Source of the DNA: Sycon ciliatum
Taxonomy: Eukaryota > Porifera > Calcarea > Leucosolenida > Sycettidae
NCBI RefSeq assembly: GCF_964019385.1
Contig: NC_088644.1
Coordinates: forward strand, 15,045,332 to 15,109,331
Reading direction: 5' to 3'
DNA: 64,000 nt
In this document: positions 54,581 to 64,000 of the stretch, piece after piece
Layout of the letters: each line of letters opens with the position of its first letter
Numbering within the stretch: the first letter of the stretch is position 1
Made by a program: the position numbers and the translations under genes
Notes under the pieces: generated by a model
The model's database searches: none
What the model saw: the letters and a program-made list of their open reading frames with translations, nothing else
What the model was told of the DNA's origin: nothing

Positions 54581-54830
54581 GCCGAAGCGCTGGTACGCTC
54601 CTGAATGCACTAGCAGACGAGAGATGGAACTGAGGCTCCCATTCCATACGTTCCTTTTCGAGCCGGCCGGGCGGGAGGCAGAAAAAATGAGGGAATATTA
54701 TTTTTAGTATCATTGGTGTAGGCTGCAACAAGCACGTCGTGGTCCTGAAGTGTGACTACTTTCCCGCAGTGGAAGTGAAGTCAAGCACAACGAAAGTTTG
54801 TGGACGTCTGAGAAAGAACTCGATTCCCTT
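54581..54830 (+). pseudogene. Second THAP-like domain
   Basis: MPKRWYAPECTSRREMELRL then PFHTFLFEPAGREAEKM. After a break, LKCDYFPAVEVKSSTTKVCG and RLRKNSIPFD follow. C-x-x-x-C spacing is partly lost (first Cys read as Trp-Tyr), but P-FH-x-F and the L-R-x-x-SIP ending are THAP-like. A degraded downstream frame continues to about 55300 without recognisable catalytic motifs. Confidence 0.5.
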
Positions 54831-57588
54831 CGATTCAGCTGCACTAGCTCCAGAGCGACCCCAGTCTCCTGAGGACAGACTGCGGAGAGGCCAGGAACCT
54901 GCCGAGTCAAGAGTGGAAGCCCAAACCACTAAAATGAGGGGTGGAAGGACTGAGTGTGAGAGCCAGATGGCCTTTAGTAGTACTTCAAGTAGTATCTTGA
55001 GTTGAAGGAGAGAACAAGTGTGCTGGAGAAACGCTGCGAAGTCCTCAGGCCTGATGTGTACTAGCTACTGTTGAAGTCTCACTTGTTCCGATATGAACAC
55101 TTCATCAGCCCTGACTCTGAGCAGCTGTATCTAGACTTGGACTTAAGCCAGAGACATAGCATTGTAAACCTTACTGAAGCCATTATGTATCCAATGCGTG
55201 ACTCTAGTGAGAAAGCAGTTTGGCGCAGGCTCGCAAACTATGATAGAATCAGGGAGTGTTGGAAAGTCACATTATACCTCCCCATGATTAGCTGGTAATC
55301 ACGACGATGCGGCTCCGGCTGGGTCTCAGTCTTAGAAAGGATTTGTTGAAGCATCATCAAACAGTGCATTCGCCTTCATCATACACTGGCTCTGTTGCCT
55401 ACAGTAATTCACATTTTGACGGGGCGCGCTGGGAGGATACGGAAGGAGCGGCGGGAACCATTGGAGTGCTCATGATGCTGGTTAGCGGAGACCGATGTGT
55501 CAGGAACGGGAACGCAACCGCACTACTGTACAGATCAGGAAGCGATGGAAGAGTTGAATCTGCTCAGCCTTCCATGCCGTGTACAGGGACACAAGCGTAA
55601 AAATGGCTACATTTCAAATGTGAACTGGCGATGGTATTGTGTGGCGACGAACACAACTGCAACTGTTCAAATTTCAGCATTTCGAACATTATGCTTCCCA
55701 TGATAACTCACCGAATGGCTCACATGACGGAGTTGGACATTACCAGGCTAGGATATCATTTGCTGTATTTATGGATAGTCCTTGAGTTTTCAGATGAAGT
55801 GCTTTATCTTTTACCTGTCGTTCCTTTAGTATGGCACAATGTCCATGGCTGTTTCCTTGTCTTCATAACAGACTGGTATAATCAGCATGATTCTGCTTTT
55901 TTTGAGAAGAAATAAAACTTTCCTTTCGGAAAGGAAGCCCAGAAACGTCAACCCCCATGGACTGTGCTTTATGACTCTCGTCCATCGACGTCAACCGTCG
56001 CAATCAAAATAATAGGAGATCCTCCAGATAGGCGTTAGCCTTTGGGTAATCCTGAAATAAAGATTATTATTATTAATAACTGCTGCATGTATGTTGTGCT
56101 GTGCGAACTGTACAAGATTTTACAGCTCACCCACGCTATATCCCGTACCGTTAGCGTTACATTGAATATGAACTAGGCTAGCACAGTTATCCTTCGTTCT
56201 TTTGATGGCGGCGGGTAGCATGGAACTTGACGTGTTCTTGGGATCCTCGTGCAACACTTGCTGTTCCCGGATGCCATATTATTGGGTGCATCGAGGTTGC
56301 TTCTATGCTCACTGTTGTTTTGTAAGACAATTTTTTATAACTATTTCACCGAAGAATAAGACAAGAGTATTTTGGGTTGGTTTGGACGCCTGGCTTCTCT
56401 TCACATAATAATACAGTCATGTACTTCCACTCAGGGAGTAGTACAATACCTGCTTCCACTAACCCTACAAGTGCACATGCATGACTCATGAGCTGCTGAA
56501 GACAGTGACGGTACTGATCATGTACATGTACATGCCGTGCACCGTTCATTCATGCTGACAAAAAAAGTACACTACACTAGTCTACAGACTGTGTAGGGTG
56601 CCCGCAGTGTAGCCTGGGTGCACAGGGTGCACTTGCCCCGTCTCACTCGCGGCTCGGATCTTTGTGCAAGTCATCTATTGTTGGTACACAGCGACGTGAA
56701 ATACAAGAGAACGTCTCAGCATTCTGTAAAGACTAAGTGATAATGCAAAAGGTGAGAATGTATTTCGCCACAATACGAATTGAGGTGCAGTCCACTTATG
56801 TGAGATAAAGCACAAGTGAACCGATACACATTGCACGACCTGCACGGAGATAATGGTAGCCATGTTATGCAGCAAACTCCATGTACAGGAGTACGAGTGA
56901 GGAGACTATTGATCTGAGTACTGTGCGAATACAAAATTTCACACAATTTACGATATTAAGAGAACGATTCGATTTGTGAGCATTACGTAGGACTATACTG
57001 TGAAAACACTTACGGGTTGTCAGGCTTGCCTGAGCTGCTTTGGCTGCCGCTGCCGCTATTTCGAAATAGCCCAGCCAACCGGTTGCCAGATGTTGCTGAT
57101 GGAGAGCGACTTCTCCAATTGCAGTCATTTCTGCTTCATCCACATTTACAGCCCGAATGGAAGCCACCGCTTGCGCTGCCATATCCTTTCCTGAAAATTT
57201 CGGCTCATGCCCGAAGCCAAACATTTTCAGCTCAGGCTCTGAGCTTTCAAGCTCGTCTGATATGTCGGAATCGCTCATGGTGAGGACGTCTTTGTTAGAA
57301 CTATTCCTTTCACATACCAAAATACCTGTACATACTTCTGAGCTTGGCCCAAGCAAGCGAGTCTCAATGACGTAGAAGGGCGTGTTGGGGATGTGTCGCG
57401 GCCGCATGACGTCATGGCGCGTCCCCCGAAAGTACAATTTAAACCGAAGATATCTCAGGAACGCTTGGTCGGATTGAAGTGCAGTGGGACCTTCACCATT
57501 CGATTCAGCGTCCAAAACTCTACGGACCGTAAAGTTTTGATTTTTGGGTGTAGTTCCCCTCTCAAATGTTGTGTTCGTTTCAGCCCTA

Positions 57589-57684
57589 ATCATGTTACAG
57601 TGATGGAGAGTTACTCTTAACTCGTATCCATATGTCCTTTTCCTTTCTACATTTATTTATGGCTCAACATCCGAGTTTCAAATA
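57589..57684 (+). repeat. Retrozyme-family copy, part 2
   Basis: Resumes after the hAT with atcatgttacagtgatgg and runs to the family terminus ctcaacatccgagtttcaaa, followed by AAT repeats where the next LINE begins. Confidence 0.88.
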
Positions 57685-57689
57685 ATAAT

Positions 57690-60600
57690 AATGAATAGTA
57701 ATAATAACACAGATACGCGTACAACATGCACAGCCGTGCTATACATGCTTCCGCTGCTGTTCTCTAGCTCTGTCCAATATATGTACGTCAATGATTATTT
57801 CATAGTAAAGAAAAAGGACCAAGGAACTACAAGTTACGCTATAATGTCCACTGCCAGCACCATTTACTTGACAATCAGCCGCTGAGTCATGAAACAATCG
57901 CCGTGTGAAACTGCTGTTTGTTACTGCTGCCTATTGTCCATCTAAATCATATAACGGAAACGTGGCTAAATTCGTGCATCCCAGACGAGATCATTAAGAT
58001 ACCAGGTTACGACCTGTTCCGTCGTGACCGGTCCCAGTGCAGCACTACATGGAGCGACTTGGGTGGTGGTGGGGTAGCAGTTTTCTCTTCGTCCGCCCTT
58101 TGTGCTATGCGCCGCCGGGATCTAGAGTGCAACAATTCAGAGATGATAACTGTCGAAACAGGAGCTACAATCATTTCCTGTATGTACCGTCCTCCAAGAC
58201 ACGATAGTCTTGCATTCTGCAACTCATTCAGTCCTCTTCACCCCCTCGTTGACAACCGTCCAGTAATTGTCGTGGGAGACTTTAACTCCAAGAACAATGA
58301 GTGGAACAACGCAGACCCTACGAACACTGCAGGTAGACACATGCAGTCCGCCTTTGACGACTATGGCTTCACTATGGTCTCCAAGAACCATGGAACGAGG
58401 CCAACCAAAGATTCTAATCCGTCCCTAGACCTGATTTTAACTAATATGCCCCATCTTGTCACTTCATGTTACACATCCATGCCCATTGCAGACCACTGTC
58501 CTCTATTTTGCGCATATTCTCCACCAGAGAAACGCCACTCTAGAAGTACTGTCAACGCAGCCGCAGTCTCCAGAAAGGTTGACATGCACCTCCTCAGGCA
58601 GAAACTGAGCACACTACCATTGACCGAATGCATGCAGGGCACCAACGTGCACATCAGTTTCAGATGCATGGCCTACTCTGCACTGCTGGACCAGGCAATT
58701 CAGGCAGCAACGACCATCACACGCCGGAAAAACACCCAGTCGAACCAACCATGGTTCACAAAAAAACTTAAGACGCAACGTCAGCGAACTAACCGCCTCT
58801 ATGTGCTCCACCGAAAGGAGCCACTCAACGATTCCTTACGAGCTGCATACAAACTCTCGCGCAACCTGTACCACCGGTCATTAAGAGCCGCCAAGGACAC
58901 ATACTTGTCAACGCTCGGATACACAATGCTTGGCAAGGAAAGAAAGGGTGGCTATGCGTGGTGGAAACGTGCCAAAGCAATATGCAATATTGACCAAACA
59001 AATAAAAAGGCAATTCCAGACCTGCAGAACGGCAATGAAATTCACAAAACAGATCAAGCGAAGGCCGAAACGCTGTGTACCTTCTTTGCCCGCCAATGCA
59101 CCACTCAGTCAACGCCGCCGAATACTGTAGCAACTAGTATAACAATCAATGAAGCCGACGTCGATGGAAACAAATTTGGATTCGGAAACATACGCCCTGT
59201 TGAAGTCTTCGATGCAGCAAAGAGGCTGCAACAACATAAATCATCATCAGACATCAACCTGACAAACCGTATACTAAAGCAATTCGCAGATATCCTTTCC
59301 CAATCACTATCAGTATTGTTCAACTACAGCCTTGATGATGGTGTGTTCCGTCCTCCTGGAAATCATCCACTGTAATACCGGTGTACAAGAATAGAGGTTG
59401 CGCCAAAGAGCCTACCAATTACAGACCTATATCCCTTCTCCCATGCATAGCGAAACTAATGGAAAAGATTCTCTCGGAACGTCTACTTCGATACTTGATG
59501 ACCCAGGGTGTAATTTGTAAAGGTCAATTCGCATATGTACGCAACAAGTCTGTAACGGACCAACTTATCTTGCTAACCCAATCAATGGCTGTAAATATTG
59601 ATGATGGCACTAATTTTGACCTGATATCTCTAGATTTCAGGAAAGCTTTCGACCGGGTCGACCACTCTATACTCCTAAAGAAATTCGGTAAGATTGCTAC
59701 AGCTTCGTCAGTAAAATGGCTGAAGAGCTTCTTAGGGGATCGACAAATTGAAGTGAAGGTACATAGCACTAAATCGAAGAAGCGGAGCATCAACTGCGGA
59801 GTGCCCCAAGGTTCCCACCTTTCACCACTCCTATTCCTACTCTATATAAATGACCTGCCCAACGCTATGCAACATTGCACGCAATATCTATTTGCAGATG
59901 ATGTCACCCTTCTACTGGCTTACAAACCTGAAGACACCCTCGCCAGTAGAGCGAACATGCAGTCTGATCTCGATGCATGTCAAACATGGGGCAGGAACAA
60001 ATTAAATTAAATTCTCAGCAAGCAAGACATCCGTGCTGTGCCATAGAGCTATCAATGATACACCTACTGCAGGAATCCAATACCAAATGTACAATGAGCC
60101 ATTAACGGTGGTTTCCGAACTGCAACATCTTGGTATCACCTTGACCGACAACCTGGATTTCCGCAAACATGTCGCCTCAATAACTTCGAAGTTCAGATAT
60201 CGAGTGCACCTACTGTCAATTATGTCCCAGCAACTTACGCCTTCGGCAATGATCATACTGTACAAAGGGTTCGTAAGACCTGTGATCGAATATAGCTGTA
60301 CGGTGTGGTCGTTTGGATCTAATAAGAAACCCATGACCACTCTTGATCAATTACAGGCAAGGTTTGCTAGAGCTCTACTGAAAAAGAAAAAAATTGCATT
60401 TGATTACACTTCTTCCAAATCTGTCTTAAATTCTAAATGCTCCCTAGAGTCACTAGCCTATTGTCGTCAAATCATCAGTCTCACTACTTTTCACAGATAT
60501 GTTTTCCATCATCGTGATTACCTTGCTGATTTCCATTTCAAGATTACGAATAGTGAGCGACGACCAAATAAAATCATTCTTCCCAAATTTAAATCATTGT

Positions 60601-60900
60601 CTAAGTCTCTCTTCATGTTCCGAACTGCTATTTTATGGAACTGTTTACCCCCAGTCTAACATCGGAAGCCTCGCTCTATAAGTTCAAAGCTGCCCTCAGG
60701 AAATTTACAGCTGACTATGCTTATGCAATCAACGGAATTCCGCCACCTTGCAGTTGATTTTCCCCATTTCTCTCCTCATCAATCCCTACTTGTCTTTGTA
60801 CATACATCTACATCTACTGTTCTTTCAATCAAATAAACCCCTCGATAGGCACATTGCCTTTGGGTCATTTCATAATAATAAAAATAAAAATAATAATAAA
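57690..60900 (+). mobile_element. LINE with AAT-rich ends
   Basis: Coding part 57918-60659, then a 240-bp 3' UTR containing aataaa and ending in an AAT/AAAT tract at 60870-60900. AAT repeats also sit at its 5' side. It lies between a sense (57589-57684) and an antisense (60905-61007) fragment of the retrozyme family. Confidence 0.78.
57918..60659 (+). pseudogene. LINE endonuclease and reverse transcriptase with frameshifts
   Basis: First frame (to 59375): endonuclease landmarks ITETWLNSCIPDEI, GGGVAVFSSSAL, VGDFNSKNNEWN and IADHCPLF, then linker. A shift near 59360 leads to the RT frame (to 60010): NYRPISLLPCIAKLMEKIL, QFAYVRNKSVTDQL, motif A SLDFRKAFDRVDH, GVPQGSHLSPLLF and motif C LFADDVTLL. 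A second shift near 60005 leads to HLGITLTDNLDF, RPVIEYSCTVW and the C-terminal ILWNCLPP. Catalytic residues are intact; only the two shifts and the missing endonuclease start break it. It is a different family from the 24.4 and 32.6 kb LINEs. Confidence 0.85.
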
Positions 60901-60904
60901 TTGT

Positions 60905-61007
60905 CGTATTTGAACTCGTATTCTGAGCCAGTAATAAATGTAAAAAAGAGAAGAAACACATGAGAACGAGTTATGAAGCAACTATCTACAACTGTAACAC
61001 TATGATA
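60905..61007 (-). repeat. Diverged antisense end of the retrozyme family
   Basis: gtaataaatgtaaaaaagag, cgagttatgaagcaa and actgtaacactatgat follow the antisense family terminus with many changes. It is cut at TTAA (61008-61011) by the next element. Confidence 0.6.
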
Positions 61008-61011
61008 TTAA

Positions 61012-62042
61012 AGGGGCACTCCGGCTTCATTTTCTACGCCGAGTTTTCGATGCCAAGACGAAGGTTGGTGAAAGAGAAGACCCCTCGAACAAGAACGAGT
61101 CTCCAGAAGCGATCGAGTCGAGCAGGAAGACGACTTTTGAATTTCGGCCGAGCGAGCGCTGATGACGTAATGAGGGATTAGCTTGCCAGTGGAAATGCAT
61201 CTGCGCACATACATTTCACATACTTTTTGGCCAATTTTCAATCGAAGAGGAGGTTGTTTTCTATGTTCTCTCAACGTCGTGAGCGATCCCGTCTTCTATA
61301 CCCTTCCAGGTACCCTGAAGGTCCTCCAGAGGAGAATTTATCTCCAGCAAAGCGTTGTTGATCCGCTAAATTCGTCTCGAGACATATTCACCCAGTGCAG
61401 TGCTGACAAATGTAGAATGTTGAATCTGTGATAATTGTCGACGATGGACAGAAAGGTTGATAGCCGCTGTCGCAGGGAAAGTGAAGCTGCTGGAAGTAAC
61501 AACGGGGAGCTTGTTAGCATCACTTGATCAAAGCAGCTAGACGGAATCGGGGAGTACTGACTATTTGTCTCGCCCTCAGTTTAGTGAATTTTATGATCAG
61601 AAATTTTTTCGATCAGGATCCCTTCTACAAGATGTGTAGTACAGGTGATTTCTGAACTTGACGATACGGAGACCGACCAGTAGACCTACCAACAACGTGT
61701 ACCTGCAGGAAATTCACCCAAGGCTATTGCTAATGCTATCCTCTTCAGTGGCTGTTGTTTTTTTAGTAAGAATATGTTCACTTCTCTTAACATATTCCTG
61801 CATGGCAGCAAGAAGGTGCGCTATGGAATTCAACGCCACAATGTTCGCCCAGCTGTGGATGAAGCATGGTCAAGTCATGGCAGTACATATACTTGAACCA
61901 GATGAGAAATTGAAGTTCATTTGTGATGTGAAGTTTGACAGCCCCAGTGACCGAGTCAAGCGTTGTCTTTTGCCGTGGCACAAATTGTTGAAGAATCCGA
62001 GATGTTCTTGGAATAATGCACATGGATACTACCAGAAATAAT
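61012..62042 (+). mobile_element. Kolobok-like left terminus and unrecognised ORF
   Basis: Begins AGGGGCACTCCGGCTTCATT directly after TTAA. A matching right end is not found before 64000. A 127-codon frame at 61658-62041 ends LLPWHKLLKNPRCSWNNAHG and contains a hydrophobic segment; it resembles nothing I know. Calling the whole stretch one element is inference. Confidence 0.35.
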
Positions 62043-62621
62043 GGTGGCATGAACCATTGTGGAATGGGACAGCTCACGGAGAATACTGGAAAAGCTCAAG
62101 TATCTCTAGGCGATTGTAAATCCTGTTCTGGCTGATAGCTTCGGCCTGCTGCGCCCGTCCACGTACAATGATGGGAACATGCATTTCTGTTTTCTACATA
62201 TTTGCTATCTACTGTACTGTGGTATTACAGTTGCAGGTCCCTTATATAGAAATATGTTCACCCCCCCCCCCCCCCCACATACCCACATAAATATGAACTA
62301 ACAATTTCACTGTTGGACTCGCCGGTGGCTAGAGAGCAAAGGATTAATTTATAGCAAAGAAAAGGACCAGGGAACTACAAGTTACGCTATAATGTCCACG
62401 AACTATTTCACTGTATTTGAAATAATTTTGTTTGAAACCCTGAGAACTCTGAAACTTTGCAGCACTGTGGATTATATGTGGATACAACATTTATGGAAGG
62501 AACACATAGTTCAAATAATTATAGCACTGGATTGTTGAGATTGTGAGCACATTCCAATCAGTACTCTACATATTTATAAGCGGTGGCAATCGTTAGGAAT
62601 AGGTCGTGAGTTGTCAGAGTG
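62043..62621. other. No gene; poly-C and a short repeat
   Basis: Poly-C at 62261-62277. About 55 bp at 62350-62405 (aaaggaccagggaactacaa onward) repeats 57802-57852, upstream of the LINE. Confidence 0.45.
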
Positions 62622-62945
62622 TAAAAGAGAAAAGGACATATGGATACGAGTTAAGAGTAACTCTCCATCACTGTAACATGATACTATATACAGTCAGAAA
62701 GTGCAATAACTAGGCACAAAACTGACAGAGTACTGAGACATTCTACGTCCTGACACCTAACTTCAACACATCTCCGTAGCGCTAACCGACAGCCTTCCAA
62801 CTTGGAAGGTTCAAGGTTATGGAAAGACCAAAGAGTTTCTGACTGTATATAGTATCATGTTACAGTGATGGAGAGTTAATCTTAACTCGTATCCATATGT
62901 CCTTTTCTCTTTTACATTTATTTATGGCTCAACATCCGAGTTTCA
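62622..62945. mobile_element. Palindromic retrozyme-family insertion with 13-bp target duplication
   Basis: An antisense segment (taaaagagaaaaggacatat to gaaagaccaaagag, about 215 bp) joins at 62836 to a sense segment running to the family terminus. The two ends are inverted repeats of about 70-90 bp. AGTTGTCAGAGTG flanks it at 62609-62621 and 62946-62958. No hammerhead. It is close in sequence to the 3.9-6.4 kb array, so it is recent. Confidence 0.85.
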
Positions 62946-62958
62946 AGTTGTCAGAGTG

Positions 62959-63266
62959 CTCTAGTATATGAGAGAATGTTTTGTTTGTCTAATCGACGGC
63001 TCGTTTGAAGCCAGAGTTGTTTGAACTTGCTTCAGTCGACTTGATTCTAGACAGTAGTCGAAGGAGTACTATGAAGTATACACCAGGCGTAGTCTGTAAG
63101 GTATCTCGTGAGAATTCTGTCGGTACACATCAGGTATCAGCTTGCAAAGATGGCTCCTCTCTGTTTCTTGAAAGCCTGTATAGTTGGACTGTGGCTCCAG
63201 CGATTCCCTTCTCAGAGCAGGTACCATACCCAATACGGTCAATGCATATTGGACAAACCTGTGTGC
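62959..63266 (+). other. Unresolved upstream part of the third LINE
   Basis: A 95-codon frame at 63005-63292 is not recognisable as endonuclease; probably the frameshifted start of the LINE that follows. Confidence 0.3.
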
Positions 63267-64000
63267 ACAACAGAAATAGTGGAGAGAAATGACTCCTTTG
63301 AAGCCCTGCTGAGTAAAGCCTGCAGCCCAACGACGCAGACAATACTTTGTGGAGACTTTAATGTTGACACCAGTCGCAATTGCAGTAATCATATGCGGCT
63401 GGCTGATATTGCTACAAGTTATGGACTGCAGCAGCATGTACGCAGCCCCACTCGTATTGGACTAAGAGGACCACCAACTACAATTGACTTAGTATATAGC
63501 ACAATGGGATGTGCTTCTCCTGCTACGACTCATGCTATCTCCTTCAGCGACCACCATGCTGTGACAACCCCTTTCAACATGGTTCCAATTCGAATTCCTC
63601 CTGCAGCTCCTGCACAGACACGGAACATCAGACGTATCAATATGGACCTGTTTCGGCAAGATATCCAGTGTGCTAACCTGTGCTCCATGAAGGGAACCTG
63701 TACCGAAATGTGGACCCAGTGGCACGAGTGTCTCATGTCACTCGTAGATCAACATGCACCACTCCGGCCTCGGAAGCACCGTGCCCACAATGTCGCACCA
63801 TGGTATACCCCGGAGCTCGCAGCGCTTGTACGCAGGCGCAACAAACTGCATCGTAAGTGGCTGAGAACCAGACTTGATGTGGACTACCGCAGCTTCCAGC
63901 AGAGCAGACGGGAGGTTACCCGCACTAGCCGAGCACTGAAGGAACAGCATTACAATGAAGCATTTGTGAACGCTACAGGGAACCCAAGGCAGACTTGGCG
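63267..64000 (+). CDS. LINE endonuclease domain (runs off the window)
   Basis: Continuous frame of at least 244 codons without a stop to the window edge. Landmarks: ILCGDFNVDTSR (the GDFN catalytic motif of apurinic-like endonucleases), TTIDLVYSTMG, FSDHHAV (the SDH motif), then the linker DQHAPLRP, PWYTPELAALVRRRNKLHR and NPRQTWR leading towards RT. The linker resembles that of the 24435 and 32562 LINEs (DQHAP, RNRLH), so it is a relative. The part before GDFN is incomplete or frameshifted. Confidence 0.82.

Larger units (their letters stand above)
52458..57560. mobile_element. Kolobok-like element with THAP domains, nested in the hAT
   Basis: About 115 bp of imperfect inverted repeat begins AGGGGAACTACACCCAAAAA at each end. 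TTAA precedes the left end; the right flank is ctca, a degraded copy at best. THAP-type zinc-finger sequences lie inside at three places. TTAA target, AGGGG termini and THAP together indicate Kolobok. The interior is full of stops and GT-rich microsatellites. Confidence 0.72.
51400..57588. mobile_element. hAT element, host of a nested Kolobok-like element
   Basis: Termini TAGGGGTGAAACGAATA and complement of TAGGGCTGAAACGAACA are flanked by an 8-bp duplication ATCATGTT (51392-51399, 57589-57596). TAGGG ends plus 8 bp is the hAT signature. Restoring the target reconstitutes the retrozyme repeat. Without the nested insertion the hAT is only about 1.1 kb. Confidence 0.88.

Noticed and set aside
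1-64000. Prokaryotic features, CRISPR arrays, phage genes
   Set aside because: Direct repeats found are minisatellites or transposon ends; no spacer-repeat pattern, operons or bacterial genes occur. Exon structure and element types are eukaryotic.

Overview
This is eukaryotic, almost certainly animal, nuclear DNA. It has intron-split coding exons with GT/AG borders, complement-control (CCP/sushi) domains each encoded by a separate phase 1-1 exon, long introns packed with transposons, microsatellites and poly-C tracts, and one 200-base assembly gap (51000-51199). Non-LTR retrotransposons, a tyrosine-recombinase retroelement, hAT, piggyBac, Kolobok-like and Tc1/mariner/pogo-like elements occur together, which suits an invertebrate metazoan. 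I cannot place it further from sequence alone.

Host gene. At least eight canonical CCP exons lie on the minus strand (429-620, 9115-9291, 16926-17111, 17594-17779, 19832-20008, 30112-30285, 30712-30885, 38763-38966). A divergent Cys-rich exon (41086-41367) and possibly more (41530-41890) lie further upstream. All start and end in phase 1, so they can be spliced in any combination, and one long gene for a secreted or membrane multi-CCP protein, running right to left and off the left edge, is the simplest reading. Almost everything between them is mobile DNA.

Mobile DNA, left to right. 0-9 kb: small MITEs, an old LINE end, and a 2.5 kb inverted array of 591-bp units (3905-6449) flanked by an 11-bp target duplication. 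Each complete unit carries a hammerhead ribozyme, so this is a retrozyme-like element. 9.3-16.5 kb: a decayed minus-strand Ngaro/PAT-like tyrosine-recombinase retroelement (gag-like, RT, RNase H, recombinase) with split direct repeats, into which at least three MITEs have jumped. 19.8-20.4 kb repeats 9.1-9.7 kb, CCP exon included. 23.9-27.3 kb: a TIR element carrying a LINE. 27.5-29.8 kb: a LINE ORF1 remnant, a retrozyme fragment, a fold-back holding a second, different hammerhead, and a LINE C-terminal fragment. 32.1-34.9 kb: a LINE with a long intact reverse-transcriptase ORF. 35.3-36.3 kb repeats 7.4-8.3 kb. 42.3-50.9 kb: a run of TIR elements (3.5 kb and 0.85 kb TTAA elements, a 2.5 kb TIR element, a piggyBac remnant). 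51.2-57.7 kb: a nest in which a Kolobok-like THAP element sits in a hAT element that sits in a retrozyme fragment. 57.7-60.9 kb: another LINE. 62.6-62.9 kb: a short palindromic retrozyme copy. 63.3-64 kb: the endonuclease part of a third LINE, cut by the window edge.

The most interesting content is the hammerhead material: two complete, identical minus-strand ribozymes exactly 591 bp apart, one plus-strand ribozyme, one broken one, and an unrelated ribozyme at 28636-28681. Three further copies of the repeat family lack the ribozyme but keep the same palindromic layout, two of them with 10-13 bp target duplications.
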